Below, piece after piece: positions 37,501 to 44,991 of a DNA stretch of 49,513 bases (position 1 is the stretch's first letter; every line of letters starts with the position of its first letter). The position numbers and the translations under genes were made by a program. Under the pieces are notes generated by a model that searched no databases, was not told where the DNA came from, and saw nothing but the letters and a program-made list of their open reading frames with translations. Location: contig JAAELL010000145.1 of NCBI GenBank assembly GCA_024226735.1, positions 1-49,513 of the forward strand, read 5' to 3'. The DNA is from a bacterium (GTDB lineage: Bacteria; Planctomycetota; UBA1135; GCA-002686595).

Positions 37501-38145
37501 CACGTCCGCCTCGTGCGCGGCGTGCAGCGCGCGCGCGGCGCGTTCGAAGAAGCGCAGGACCTGGTGCAGGTCACCGCGCTGAGTCGGACACCACGGACCT
37601 GTTTGTGTCTCGAGTGCTCGCGCCAGCGACTTGCCCTCGACGTAGTGCATCGCGATGTAGGGCACCCCTCCGTCGACGTCGGCCTCGTGGACGCCACAGA
37701 TGCCGGCGTGGGCGAGGCGCGCGATCGTCTCGGCTTCGCGTCGCAGGCGCGCGCGTCGCTCTTCCGAGACGAAGCCCCCCGACAAGAGCTTCAGGGCGAC
37801 GCGGCGTGCGATGCGTGTGTCCTCGGCGAGGAACACCGTGCCCTGGCCGCCGCGGCCCAGCTCCTCGATGAGCCTGTAGGGTCCGACGCGGCGTTCGCCG
37901 TCAGGGCTCGGACGGCTCGTCTTCGTGCGGGCACGGTCGACGAGCGCGAGGTACTCGCGCGCCACGGCGTTCTCGTGGCCGGCGTAGCGCGCCAGGTACT
38001 CGACGAGTGGGCGCACCGAGCCGCGCTCCAAGTCGTCCATGTAGTCGTCGACGAAGTCGAAGACCACCGCCTCACTTGCGCCAATACCAACGGAATGGTG
38101 TTGCCGTGCGCCAGTATCGAGGGGGTCGTGCTGCGACTCGTGCAT
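34549..38145 (-). CDS. Membrane Ser/Thr protein kinase with WD40 repeat domain
   Basis: The 1198-residue protein has a Hanks-type kinase domain: GRGGQGTVF at about 98, the Lys in RRVALKLL at 119, HRDVKPGN with Asp 219, DFGLA, and GTPGYMAPEQ. A single membrane helix at about 382-405 (VLATTVIGTLVVLSVALTLS) follows. WD40 repeats fill about 450-1170, with many SPDG/APDG starts and W-x-x-x-T/D-G ends. The N-terminal helix region FVDDYMDDLERGSVRPLVEY is typical of planctomycete kinases. The kinase is cytoplasmic and the propeller would be outside, as a sensor or binding surface. The start at 38145 (MHESQHD) is tentative; a GTG near AVVFDF is an alternative. It is divergent from a sigma gene 23 bp away. 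Confidence 0.9.
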   Translation of the reverse strand: MHESQHDPLDTGARQHHSVGIGASEAVVFDFVDDYMDDLERGSVRPLVEYLARYAGHENAVAREYLALVDRARTKTSRPSPDGERRVGPYRLIEELGRGGQGTVFLAEDTRIARRVALKLLSGGFVSEERRARLRREAETIARLAHAGICGVHEADVDGGVPYIAMHYVEGKSLARALETQTGPWCPTQRGDLHQVLRFFERAARALHAAHEADVVHRDVKPGNLLVTPEGEPVVLDFGLAMDERGEGVSITRQGEQFGTPGYMAPEQLRGEGATRSTDVYGLGVTAFEALTRRRPFEAPGRVELERKILEAPVPDPRSFNDTLGEDVKVVLETALERDPARRYATAFELAEDLRRIREYEPIRARPASAPLRLARWVRREPVLATTVIGTLVVLSVALTLSLWFIAREQRALRFALGRHLAERATALLEEDPAAALALGVEAVEYAPNYLTRSALFSALEACNLQTLLRNDPPARFGTLAVSPDGQLLAGGLEDESLRVWSLVDGESVCGVDALGGAVLRLAFGPESQRIAAATRSGEVFVYELARTDAPLWRARVSDGPIVWIEFDPAGELLVVQPAEVPARVLDARDGELELELPTRPFEAGCARFHPNGALVLTTSLGRQGAPSTSSNVANLWDARTGARFAAVSSAAAITWSEFAPDGSHFVTADAGGTVHVWNAREPADRPVATIDVEYEVTCATFAPDGRTLAITTDGGVDSGAWVWDFTKDASLELIGHEGSTIVHAAFAPDGTRLATCSYDMSVRTWSLPDGEPLTTFNAFFQPLRALWSSDGVRVATLSNGPWAHVWRAGKLPDTYRLTRDAATVTWTGFLAEGELALTAASNGTLSLWSTPSTAGPGAPGDLVRSWGRHGGAVRGVAPHADGERFLTWSDDGSARLFTIDGPGERGVPFAGSVPLVDAHLHPSEPYAACVDASGDAWLWRLNGDVQAVELAGHAGKIRVARFSPDGSSLATAGEDDAVCLHDPRSGSVVRRMAFQSSDDWGSGVHDIDFRSDGRELAFGCADQRVRFRDPRSGEPTRDDVVLFEPKAVRYAPDGNRLLVYGHRGGGSVRVQNLDRAGYVRPELFHTGHIEWGEFSPDGAWVVTASRDGTVYVWDSATGQPFAHRTGYGGAVLHAAFSRGPGELRVVAGCADGSVSVWPMDPLPAARARQPRALEEWEVARERRLAEPLRYEPLQRED

Positions 38146-38168
38146 CCCAGTCGTGCAAGGTAGCATGC

Positions 38169-38792
38169 ATGCCGATGGACACTTGGCCGCGTGCACCCGA
38201 TCCCGAAACGAAACGTCTCGTTCGCGCGGCACAGGCCGGCGATGCGGAGAGCTTCTCTGCTCTCTACGAGCGCATCGCCCCCGCACTCTCGGGTTGGGCG
38301 GCGCTGAGGATCCGGCCGGCGTTTCGGACACACTTCGATCCGCAGGACGTGGTCCAGGAGGTGTGGTACCGGGCATGGAAGTCGCTCGGGCGCTACGACG
38401 CGGACAACGTCCCGTTCCGATCGTGGGTCTTTCGCATCGCCAAGAACGTGCTCCTCGAGGGCATTCGCAGGCTACGCGAGCCGGACGCGCGCGACGCCGC
38501 TGGCGGCTCGGAGACACGTCTCTTCGCCCTGCGCAATCTACCGGACTCGGCGACGGCGATTAGCCAACGCCTCGCTCGCGACGAGAGCGTCGAGCTATTC
38601 GTCGACTTCGTGCGCGGACTCGATGACGAGGACCGAAAGCTCGTGATCTACTGCGGGCTGGAAGGAATGACGTACCGCGAAGTGGCGGATCGCTTGCGTC
38701 TGAAGCGTGACGCTATCGCGAAGCGCTGGCAGCGCCTACGGGCGCGGATCGAGACGCAGGTCGTGCCCGCGCGGCTCTTCGCGGACCTGTAG
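38169..38792 (+). CDS. ECF-like sigma factor divergent from the kinase
   Basis: The 207-residue protein has region 2 motifs FSALYERIAPALSGWAALRI, DPQDVVQEVWYRAWKSLGRY and PFRSWVFRIAKNVLLEGIRR. Region 4 has LDDEDRKLVIYCGLEGMTYR then EVADRLRLKRDAIAKRWQRL. It starts at 38169 (MPMDTWPR); the Met two codons later is also possible. With the kinase start at 38145 only 23 bp separate the genes, so promoters must overlap or one start is wrong. Kinase and sigma neighbours are a common planctomycete arrangement and may form one signalling unit. Confidence 0.9.
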   Translation: MPMDTWPRAPDPETKRLVRAAQAGDAESFSALYERIAPALSGWAALRIRPAFRTHFDPQDVVQEVWYRAWKSLGRYDADNVPFRSWVFRIAKNVLLEGIRRLREPDARDAAGGSETRLFALRNLPDSATAISQRLARDESVELFVDFVRGLDDEDRKLVIYCGLEGMTYREVADRLRLKRDAIAKRWQRLRARIETQVVPARLFADL

Positions 38793-39076
38793 CCGCGACA
38801 TGGCGATGAAGGACTTGACGGCATCGCGCGTGTGCGCAAGCGCAAGAAGGCGTGCGAAGTCCAGCGCGACTCGGCTCTAGCGACGACGTCTACACAGCCT
38901 GCTACCTGGGCGAAGAGGACACCGTGAACGCGCGCGACAAGAAGGGCAAGACCGCGCTCCACCGAGCGGCCCAGAGCTCGAGGCGGAAGACGACGCACGG
39001 GAGACGCCGCTGGTGCTCGCGAAGCGCTCCAAGAAGAAGCCCGCGCGCGAGGTGCCGGGAACGGCTCGCGGACGCG
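38793..39076 (+). pseudogene. Ankyrin-repeat remnant
   Basis: One frame around 38885-38970 encodes DDVYTACYLGEEDTVNARDK then KGKTALHRAA, a clear ankyrin half. A different frame from about 38974 encodes ELEAEDDARETPLVLAKRSK, another ankyrin-like TPLxLA half. The two do not join in frame, and about 20 residues of a repeat are missing, so a deletion and frameshift destroyed it. There is no start codon or complete repeat. The stretch otherwise holds nothing recognisable. Confidence 0.55.
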
Positions 39077-39991
39077 ATGAACGAGGCGCTGCTCGCGTCG
39101 CTGAAGAACCTGCCGAGGATCGACCTGCCCGGGCTGGGGAAGCGCAAGAAACGTCCCAAGCGCACGAGCCTGAAGCCCGGCGAGTTCGCGTGTCCGGGCA
39201 AGTGCCGCGGTGGCAAGCATCAGCTCATTGCCGATTGGGTGGACTGCAAGTTCTGCAAGGGCGGCAAGTTCCGCTGCATGACCTGCAAACGTGGCAAGGC
39301 CAGCTGTGGTCTCTGTGAGGGGACGGGGGAGACGTTCCGTGTCTGTGATTCGTGCACGGGGTCCGGGCACGTTCCCGATCCGCGCTTGCTCGAGGTCGCG
39401 ACGTGCCCGTGGTGTCGCGGCACCGAGAAGCGCGCGTGCGCGTCCTGTGATGTGAGCGGACTCGTGAGTGTGCCCTGCTACGGATGCTTCGGCTCCGAGC
39501 ACCAGTCGTGCACGCGCTGCAGTGGCATCGGACGGACCCCCTGCCCGCGCTGCAAGGGCCGCGGCAGGTACGGGCCCAAGAAGGCGAACTGCGACAAGTG
39601 CAAGCGCAAGGGCTTCCTCACTTGCAGCGTTTGTGACGACGGCGTGCGGGCGTGCCAGAAGTGCTCCGTCACGCGCGGCGCACCCCGCGTTTGTCCACAC
39701 TGCAAGAAGGCCAAGGAGCACCCGTGCAACGGCTGCGGAGTGGGGGCGTACTTGGCGTGGGAGCACGCCGCCGAGAAGCTCGCTCTCGACGGGGACGTCG
39801 AACGCGCGCAGTCGTGGCTCGAGGCGGCGCGGGCACGCTGTGAGCAGCGCTACGCCGGCGCGTTGGAGCGTCTCGAAGAGCTCAGCAACGACGACATGCG
39901 GCGCGTCTGCCGCGAGGCGGTCGAGGGCGAGCTCGAAGAGGAGCTCGCCCGCATCGACGGGGACCTGAAGGCGCTGCGGACGCGCGACTGA
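39077..39991 (+). CDS. Cysteine-rich protein with about 14 CxxC knuckles (DnaJ zinc-finger-like)
   Basis: The 304-residue protein starts at 39077 (MNEALLASLKNLPRIDLPG). After a basic stretch (LGKRKKRPKRTSLK) it has about 14 CxxC or near-CxxC pairs, many followed by G-x-G as in the DnaJ cysteine-rich domain (CKFCKGG, CGLCEGTG, CDSCTGSG, CTRCSGIG, CPRCKGRG, CPHCKKAK). Neighbouring pairs could bind about six or seven zinc ions. The C-terminal 80 residues are helical and acidic (ELSNDDMRRVCREAVEGELE), possibly a coiled coil. There is no J-domain, so it is not DnaJ itself. Function is unknown; a holdase, thiol or scaffold role would be inference. An ankyrin remnant lies just upstream. Confidence 0.75.
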   Translation: MNEALLASLKNLPRIDLPGLGKRKKRPKRTSLKPGEFACPGKCRGGKHQLIADWVDCKFCKGGKFRCMTCKRGKASCGLCEGTGETFRVCDSCTGSGHVPDPRLLEVATCPWCRGTEKRACASCDVSGLVSVPCYGCFGSEHQSCTRCSGIGRTPCPRCKGRGRYGPKKANCDKCKRKGFLTCSVCDDGVRACQKCSVTRGAPRVCPHCKKAKEHPCNGCGVGAYLAWEHAAEKLALDGDVERAQSWLEAARARCEQRYAGALERLEELSNDDMRRVCREAVEGELEEELARIDGDLKALRTRD

Positions 39992-39994
39992 GCG

Positions 39995-40161
39995 CTAGTG
40001 GTGTGAGTCGAAAGTTCGGCGCATTTGTCCGGCCGCTTTCGCGGGGTGGCGGCGTTGCTGGAACCTGTGAGTAGCACAGAGGCTACGCACAGAACCCGGC
40101 GCCTTGCCCCCACACGAAAGCGGCCGGACAAATGAACCGAACTTCTGACACACACCACTAC
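39995..40161. repeat. Foldback element, 167 bp, subfamily C
   Basis: The CTAGTGGTGTG start and CACACCACTAC end match the repeat family with the last base changed. Inside, arms 40013-40041 and 40115-40143 are complementary over 29 bp with two mismatches, so the whole element could fold into one long hairpin around a 73-bp centre. Its last bases supply the TAG stop of the neighbouring minus-strand gene (40158-40160). No protein is encoded. Confidence 0.8.
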
Positions 40162-40538
40162 GGTCCGGCGACGTGCTGGTCGACCAAGACAGGATTCCCG
40201 TCGGGGTCGACGAGCACGAAGCTCGCGGGACCCGTGCCCGACGCGTCTGCCTCGGTCTGGAATGCGACGCCCGCCTCCTTCAGACGGCTCTGGAGCTCGC
40301 GAACGTCCGTGAAGGACTCGAGCGGCTTGGCCTGACTCGTCCATCCGGGGTTGAACGTCATGATGTTCTTCTCGAACATCCCCTGGAACAGACCGATCGT
40401 CGTGGTGCCGTTGCGGAGGATGAGCCAGTTCTGGGCGGGGTCACCCCCGGCGGCTTCGAAGCCGAGCTTCTCGTAGAATGCGCGCGATGCGGCGAGGTCC
40501 TTGACGGCGAGGCTGATCGAGAAGGCGCCGAGTTCCAT
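40158..40538 (-). CDS. VOC (glyoxalase-fold) family protein
   Basis: The 126-residue protein begins [20 protein letters not shown] and then FYEKLGFE, the standard VOC betaalphabeta start. It ends [15 protein letters not shown] with the typical D-P-D-G-N turn. It may be a dioxygenase, lyase or antibiotic-binding type, and the metal ligands are not clear enough to say which. The stop TAG lies in the end of the repeat at 39995-40161, so the insertion probably trimmed or reset the C-terminus. In-frame codons upstream encode [17 protein letters not shown] lipoprotein sequence (Cys codon 40596-40598) but no ATG, GTG or TTG start is seen there. Divergent from an AraC-type gene. Confidence 0.83.
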   Translation of the reverse strand: MELGAFSISLAVKDLAASRAFYEKLGFEAAGGDPAQNWLILRNGTTTIGLFQGMFEKNIMTFNPGWTSQAKPLESFTDVRELQSRLKEAGVAFQTEADASGTGPASFVLVDPDGNPVLVDQHVAGP

Positions 40539-40704
40539 GGTCGGTTTCCTGACGTTCTTGGGGGCTCGCTCGGGGCTGTCCGCGCCCGTCGCCGAGCACG
40601 CGGCGAGAAGGAAGGCCAGCGCGGGGAGGAGCAGGGAGGAGCGGGGAGGGTATCTTCTTGCCCTGATGAAATATCCGACCGACCAGAGCGGTGCTTGACA
40701 GATC

Positions 40705-41607
40705 TTGCGAATCGACCCCGAAACCTCTCCCGACTACGTGCTGCGCGTCAACCGCGCCGTCGACTACATCCTCGGGCACTTGGACCAGCCATTGAAGCTG
40801 GACCTCGTCGCGCGGGCCGCGTGCTTCTCGCCGTTCCACTTCCACCGCATCTTTCGCGCGCTGATGGGAGAGACGTTGAGTCAGTTCGTGAAGCGCACGC
40901 GGCTCGAACGTGCAGTATCCCTGTTGACGCACGATCCGGGGCGGTCGCTCACCGACGTTGCGTTCGCGTGTGGATTCTCTTCTTCGTCGGACTTCTCGCG
41001 CAGCTTTCGCCAACGCTACGGCGTGCCTCCCAGCGCCTTCGACGTCGACGTCTTTCGAGCACAGCGGCGCGCGGACTGGCAGGCGCCCGGATCAGCGTGC
41101 CACGGGCTCGAACGCCTCCCACCGGGCGAGAATCCCGACGGCTTCGAGGTGCAGCTGCGGCGGCTTCCGCCGCGCTGCGTGGCCTACATTCGCGTGATGG
41201 ATTCGTTTCGACCCGGCGTGGTCGCCGACGCCGTCGGACGGCTGGTCGAGTGGGCCGAAGAGCGTGGCCTCGCCGACGGTCAGTGGCTCGGCTACATGTG
41301 GGACGACCCCGAGATCGTCGCGCCCGCCGACTGCCGGTACGACGTCGGTCTCGAAGTCGCGGACGTCACCGCCGCGGGAGAAGTCGGACGGCTCGAGTTT
41401 CCCGCGATGCTCGTGGCGCAGGTCGAGGTGCGCGGCCCGATCGAGCTCGAGATGCGCGCGATCGACTGGCTGTTCCGCACCTGGCTGCCGCGCAGCTCGT
41501 ACGTCCCGACGGACCAGCCGTGCTTCGAGGCTTGGATCGGGCGGCCCTTCGCCCACGGCGACCAGCACTTCGAGCTTCTCGCTCAGGTGCCGGTCGAGCG
41601 TGCTTGA
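40705..41607 (+). CDS. AraC-family regulator with GyrI-like ligand-binding domain
   Basis: The 300-residue protein begins at a TTG ([12 protein letters not shown]). It has the two AraC helix-turn-helix motifs at about 15-110: [20 protein letters not shown] and [20 protein letters not shown] then [13 protein letters not shown]. After a linker a GyrI-like effector domain covers about 140-295 ([40 protein letters not shown]). Such regulators sense small hydrophobic or cationic ligands. It is divergent from the VOC gene, a plausible target. Confidence 0.93.
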   Translation: MRIDPETSPDYVLRVNRAVDYILGHLDQPLKLDLVARAACFSPFHFHRIFRALMGETLSQFVKRTRLERAVSLLTHDPGRSLTDVAFACGFSSSSDFSRSFRQRYGVPPSAFDVDVFRAQRRADWQAPGSACHGLERLPPGENPDGFEVQLRRLPPRCVAYIRVMDSFRPGVVADAVGRLVEWAEERGLADGQWLGYMWDDPEIVAPADCRYDVGLEVADVTAAGEVGRLEFPAMLVAQVEVRGPIELEMRAIDWLFRTWLPRSSYVPTDQPCFEAWIGRPFAHGDQHFELLAQVPVERA

Positions 41608-41614
41608 CGCGACG

Positions 41615-44017
41615 TCACTCGACGGTGAAGCGCCAGGTGAATCCGGTTCGAGCCCCGCTCGCGTTGACGGTGTCGACGCGCCACGAGTACGTGCCTCCGG
41701 CGACGAGGCCGTTCACTCCGAACGTCGTCGCCGACTGCGTGCCGCGGTAGTTCAGCGGGAGCTCGCTTCCGAAGTAGATGTCGTAACTCGTCGCACCGGG
41801 CGCGGGAGCGAACTCGAGCAGGACGGGCATCGTCAAAGGGATGCGGCCCAGGTGCCGCGGGCGTGCCGGAAGCGAGCGCTGCGGAAGCCCCGCGGCGTCG
41901 GTCGTGAACGACCAGACCGTACCTTCGGTCGCGCCGTTCGCATCCTGCGTGTCGATGCGCCACTCGTACGCGACGCCAGCTTCGAGCGCGCCCGGAGCGA
42001 AGGTCGTCTCCGTCGCGGTCAGGTCGAGGCTGGCGGGCTGCAGCTCGCCCCGCCGGCCGAAATGCACGCGCTGAGAAACGGTGCCGGGGTCCGGCGTCCA
42101 GACCAAGACGGGCGTGAGCTCCACGGCGGTCTCCCGATCCGTGGGACTGGGGTCGGTCGCGAGCGCAGGGCCGCCGGATCCACTGTTCTCCGTCCGGAAG
42201 TGCCAGACGGGTCCGACGCTGACTCCGTTGGCGTTGGTGCCCTCGACTCTCCAATAGTAGTCACGTCCGGGCTCGAGGGTCCCGACGTTGAAGCGATCCG
42301 ACATGGCAGAGAGCTCCGCGAAGAGCTCGAGCTGATGGGGAGCGCGTCCCATGCGCACCACCATCGTGTCGGCGGCCGTGCTGGGGACGAAGGTCGGGTC
42401 GACGTCGCGTGCGACGCCGAGCGCGCCGTCGGCCGGGAACGGGGAGGCGGCTTGGGCGGGTGCGGCGTCGGCGCCACCGCTCGCGGTGTAGTAGGGCGCG
42501 TGGCCTTGCTCGCCGTTCCACCAGGCGTCGAGCGTCCCGCGCAGGGCGGCGATCGCCGCTTGGTGCTGGGGCTGTCCGATCACGTTGTCGAGCTCCCAGG
42601 GATCGGCGCTGAGTTCGTAATACTCCTCCTCGCCTCCGCCAAGCTCGTCGAACGTGTACTTCGCGGTGGCGGTCCGCGCCGACCGCAGGCGCAGGAACAT
42701 CGCGTCCTGCGGATCACCCTGCTCGACGAACACGGTGTCGCGCCAAGCGGGCGGTGTGCCGGCTCCCGTGAGCATCGGCGTGAGGCTGGCGCCGCTGAGC
42801 GCCGTGCGGTCGTCGTCCGCGATCGGAATCCCCGTCAGCTCCAAGAGCGTCGGCATCAGGTCCACGTTGCTCACGAGTGCATCGCTGGCTGAGCCGGCTG
42901 TCACCGCTCCCGGAAGGCGGACGATCAAGGGCACGCGCGTCAGGGCGTCGTAGCTGCCCGCGCCCTTGGTCCAGCAGCCCATCTCCGAAGCCATCTCGCC
43001 GTGGTCCGCGGTGAACACCACGATCGTCTCGTCGGCGATGCCGAGTGCTTCGAGCCGTGCGAGGACGCGCCCGATGTTCCAGTCGATCTGGTGCACGAGG
43101 CCGTAGTAGTAGGAGAGCATCTCCTGATGCTGGTCCGTCCGGAGCTCCTCGTACACCTCCTGGAAGAACGAGAGCCGCGTCGTGGTCGAGACCTTCTGCA
43201 GGTTGGACGCGAGTGCGAGCTGATCGAAGGGATGGAACGCATGCGCCCAATCTTGAGGAGCTGCCGGACCCGTTGGGAGGATCGGCGTGTGCGGTCCGAC
43301 CATCGAGTAGTAGAGGACGAAGGGTTGGTGGTCCCCACCAGGCCCGGCGCGGTCCTCGATGAAGTCGATCGCCCGGTCGGCCCAGTAGCCGGCGGGATGG
43401 AGCTCGTTGGTGTTGAACGTGAACCCGGCGAGCGGCAGGTGGTGCCCGCCCGCCCGCGCATTGAACAGGTTCGGCATGCCCCACACGCGGCCCTGGGCGT
43501 TGTACACCGCCGTACCCATGCTCGCGCAGAACGCCGTGTAGTCGCGTTCGTCGACGATCACGTCGAAGCCGTGGTCCTCGGCCAGGGGCGTCGGCTGCGA
43601 GAGCCAGTGGAAGTGGTGCTTCCCGATCGTCGCCGTGACGTATCCGGCGTCGGCAGCGAGGCGCGGAAAGGTGATGTTTCCTTGGGGCTCCCAGATCCGG
43701 TTCGAGCGCAGGCCGTGCTCGTGCGGCCAACGCCCGGTGAGGATCGTGAAGCGTGAAGGGGAGCACTGCGGCGTCACGCAGAACGCAGCTTCGAAGCGAG
43801 CTCCTTGGGACGCGAGGGTATCGAGGTTCGGTGTCATCGACATCGCAGCCCCGCCGAACCCGTTGCTCGCATGACCGAGCATCCTGGCGTTGTGCTGATC
43901 GGTGATGACCACCAGCACGTTCAGGGGGCGGTTCCATCCGCCTTGGGCGAGGCAGGGCGCGGTTGCGAGCAGAGCACCGAGCAATCGCATCGCTCGACGC
44001 CTCGAGGTGTCGTTCAT
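41615..44017 (-). CDS. Exported type I sulfatase with C-terminal fibronectin-like modules
   Basis: The 800-residue protein has a possible Tat signal (SRRRAMRLLGALLATA) and a sulfatase domain with DQ at 40-41 and the C-x-P-S-R formylglycine motif CSPSR at Cys 85. It also has TGRWPHEHGL, GKHHFHWLSQ and the metal-site VVFTADHGEMASEMGCW. After about residue 575 three related modules each carry Y-x-W-R-V/I-(D/E)-(G/T)-T-x-(D/N)-A-N/S-G: YYWRVEGTNANG, YEWRIDTQDANG and YSWRVDTVNASG. These may bind glycans. It probably removes sulfate from polysaccharides. No formylglycine-generating enzyme is in the window. The start at 44017 is preferred over the open frame beyond. Confidence 0.93.
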   Translation of the reverse strand: MNDTSRRRAMRLLGALLATAPCLAQGGWNRPLNVLVVITDQHNARMLGHASNGFGGAAMSMTPNLDTLASQGARFEAAFCVTPQCSPSRFTILTGRWPHEHGLRSNRIWEPQGNITFPRLAADAGYVTATIGKHHFHWLSQPTPLAEDHGFDVIVDERDYTAFCASMGTAVYNAQGRVWGMPNLFNARAGGHHLPLAGFTFNTNELHPAGYWADRAIDFIEDRAGPGGDHQPFVLYYSMVGPHTPILPTGPAAPQDWAHAFHPFDQLALASNLQKVSTTTRLSFFQEVYEELRTDQHQEMLSYYYGLVHQIDWNIGRVLARLEALGIADETIVVFTADHGEMASEMGCWTKGAGSYDALTRVPLIVRLPGAVTAGSASDALVSNVDLMPTLLELTGIPIADDDRTALSGASLTPMLTGAGTPPAWRDTVFVEQGDPQDAMFLRLRSARTATAKYTFDELGGGEEEYYELSADPWELDNVIGQPQHQAAIAALRGTLDAWWNGEQGHAPYYTASGGADAAPAQAASPFPADGALGVARDVDPTFVPSTAADTMVVRMGRAPHQLELFAELSAMSDRFNVGTLEPGRDYYWRVEGTNANGVSVGPVWHFRTENSGSGGPALATDPSPTDRETAVELTPVLVWTPDPGTVSQRVHFGRRGELQPASLDLTATETTFAPGALEAGVAYEWRIDTQDANGATEGTVWSFTTDAAGLPQRSLPARPRHLGRIPLTMPVLLEFAPAPGATSYDIYFGSELPLNYRGTQSATTFGVNGLVAGGTYSWRVDTVNASGARTGFTWRFTVE

Positions 44018-44198
44018 GGAGAGGCGGCCAGCGGCCGAGTGCCTGAGGAATCGGGCCGGAATCGGGCCGAAATCGGGCGACACATCGTAGCCGTGCGCCC
44101 GTTTGGCGGGCCGTCGATCCGTCGGCTTCGCAGAATATTCCGAGATTCGAGTCGCAACGCCCGCCGCAATCACACCTGAAAGCAACCGAGAGGATTCC
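44018..44198. promoter_or_regulatory. Divergent spacer with three 11-bp direct repeats
   Basis: Between the sulfatase and lipoprotein starts, GAATCGGGCCG (44048-44058), GAATCGGGCCG (44059-44069) and AAATCGGGCGA (44070-44080) lie head to tail. The 11-bp period equals about one helical turn, which fits an operator for a regulator. No regulator is linked to it here. Confidence 0.5.
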
Positions 44199-44960
44199 GT
44201 GCAAGTCACCCCAGTCCCGCACGTTCTCGTCACCCTGTTCGCCCTGCTCGCTCAAGCCTGCAATCCACCGCCGGCTCAGGATCCAGGGCGGCAAGTCAGC
44301 GAGGAGCCGGCCGACGGGTCGACACGGGTCGTCGTCGAATTGCATCCGCTCGACGCACCCGTCGCCACCGCGGTCTACATCGGGGCGGACGGAGCGCTCC
44401 AACACGTTCGCTTCGCGCCGGCCAGCGGTGCGATCGTCGACGTGCGCGATGCGCAGCTTACGCCCGAGCGCCTCCGTGCCCTGCGCGCGTCGCTCGCGGA
44501 CGCGGAGCAGCTCGCGGCGCCGTCCGTCGGCGAGGCGGGCGTCGAGTACGAGGGGGACGTGTTCGCCTTGCACGTGCTCGGTCCGGATCGCGTTCGCAAC
44601 GCAGGCGTGGTCGACGTCGCCGCGCCGAGCGTGCGAGCGTTCATCGCCCGGTGGACCGCGGAGCCGACTGCCGGCACTCCGCGAACGGGAGAACACTTCG
44701 CGCGCGCGGCTCCGATCGAAGCGGAACGCTTTCGCGCCCTGCGAACCGCCGGCCGGCTCGTCTTTCACGCGAAAGAGGACCTGGCGGACGTCCCGCGAGC
44801 GGTGGTTGGAGAGGCCCTCGCGGTGCCCTGGCGATTCGTCGCGGTCGAGACCGGGGCGCATGCCGCGCTCGCCGCTATGGCGGATGGCGGCGTCTACGTC
44901 GATGACGACGGCCGCGGATACGAGATCACCCTCTGGGTGCGGGAGGACCGCCCCAGGTGA
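44199..44960 (+). CDS. Lipoprotein of unknown function
   Basis: The 253-residue protein starts at a GTG at 44199 with GAGAGG just upstream. An earlier in-frame ATG at 44103 lacks a signal peptide. The N-terminus VPHVLVTLFALLAQACNPPP is a lipoprotein signal with the Cys at about residue 21. The mature part (ELHPLDAPVATAVYIGADGA, then VDVAAPSVRAFIARW) is a mix of beta and alpha and I do not recognise it. It precedes the CLCA-like protein by 31 bp, so the two are probably co-transcribed. Confidence 0.65.
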   Translation: MQVTPVPHVLVTLFALLAQACNPPPAQDPGRQVSEEPADGSTRVVVELHPLDAPVATAVYIGADGALQHVRFAPASGAIVDVRDAQLTPERLRALRASLADAEQLAAPSVGEAGVEYEGDVFALHVLGPDRVRNAGVVDVAAPSVRAFIARWTAEPTAGTPRTGEHFARAAPIEAERFRALRTAGRLVFHAKEDLADVPRAVVGEALAVPWRFVAVETGAHAALAAMADGGVYVDDDGRGYEITLWVREDRPR

Positions 44961-44991
44961 CCTTTTTTCGTCTTCTCAAAGGGAGAGTCCA

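Noticed and set aside
38852..39076. A longer CxxC protein starting with an ankyrin repeat
   Set aside because: The ankyrin halves are in different frames and the intervening part reads as noise in this frame; recorded as a remnant instead.
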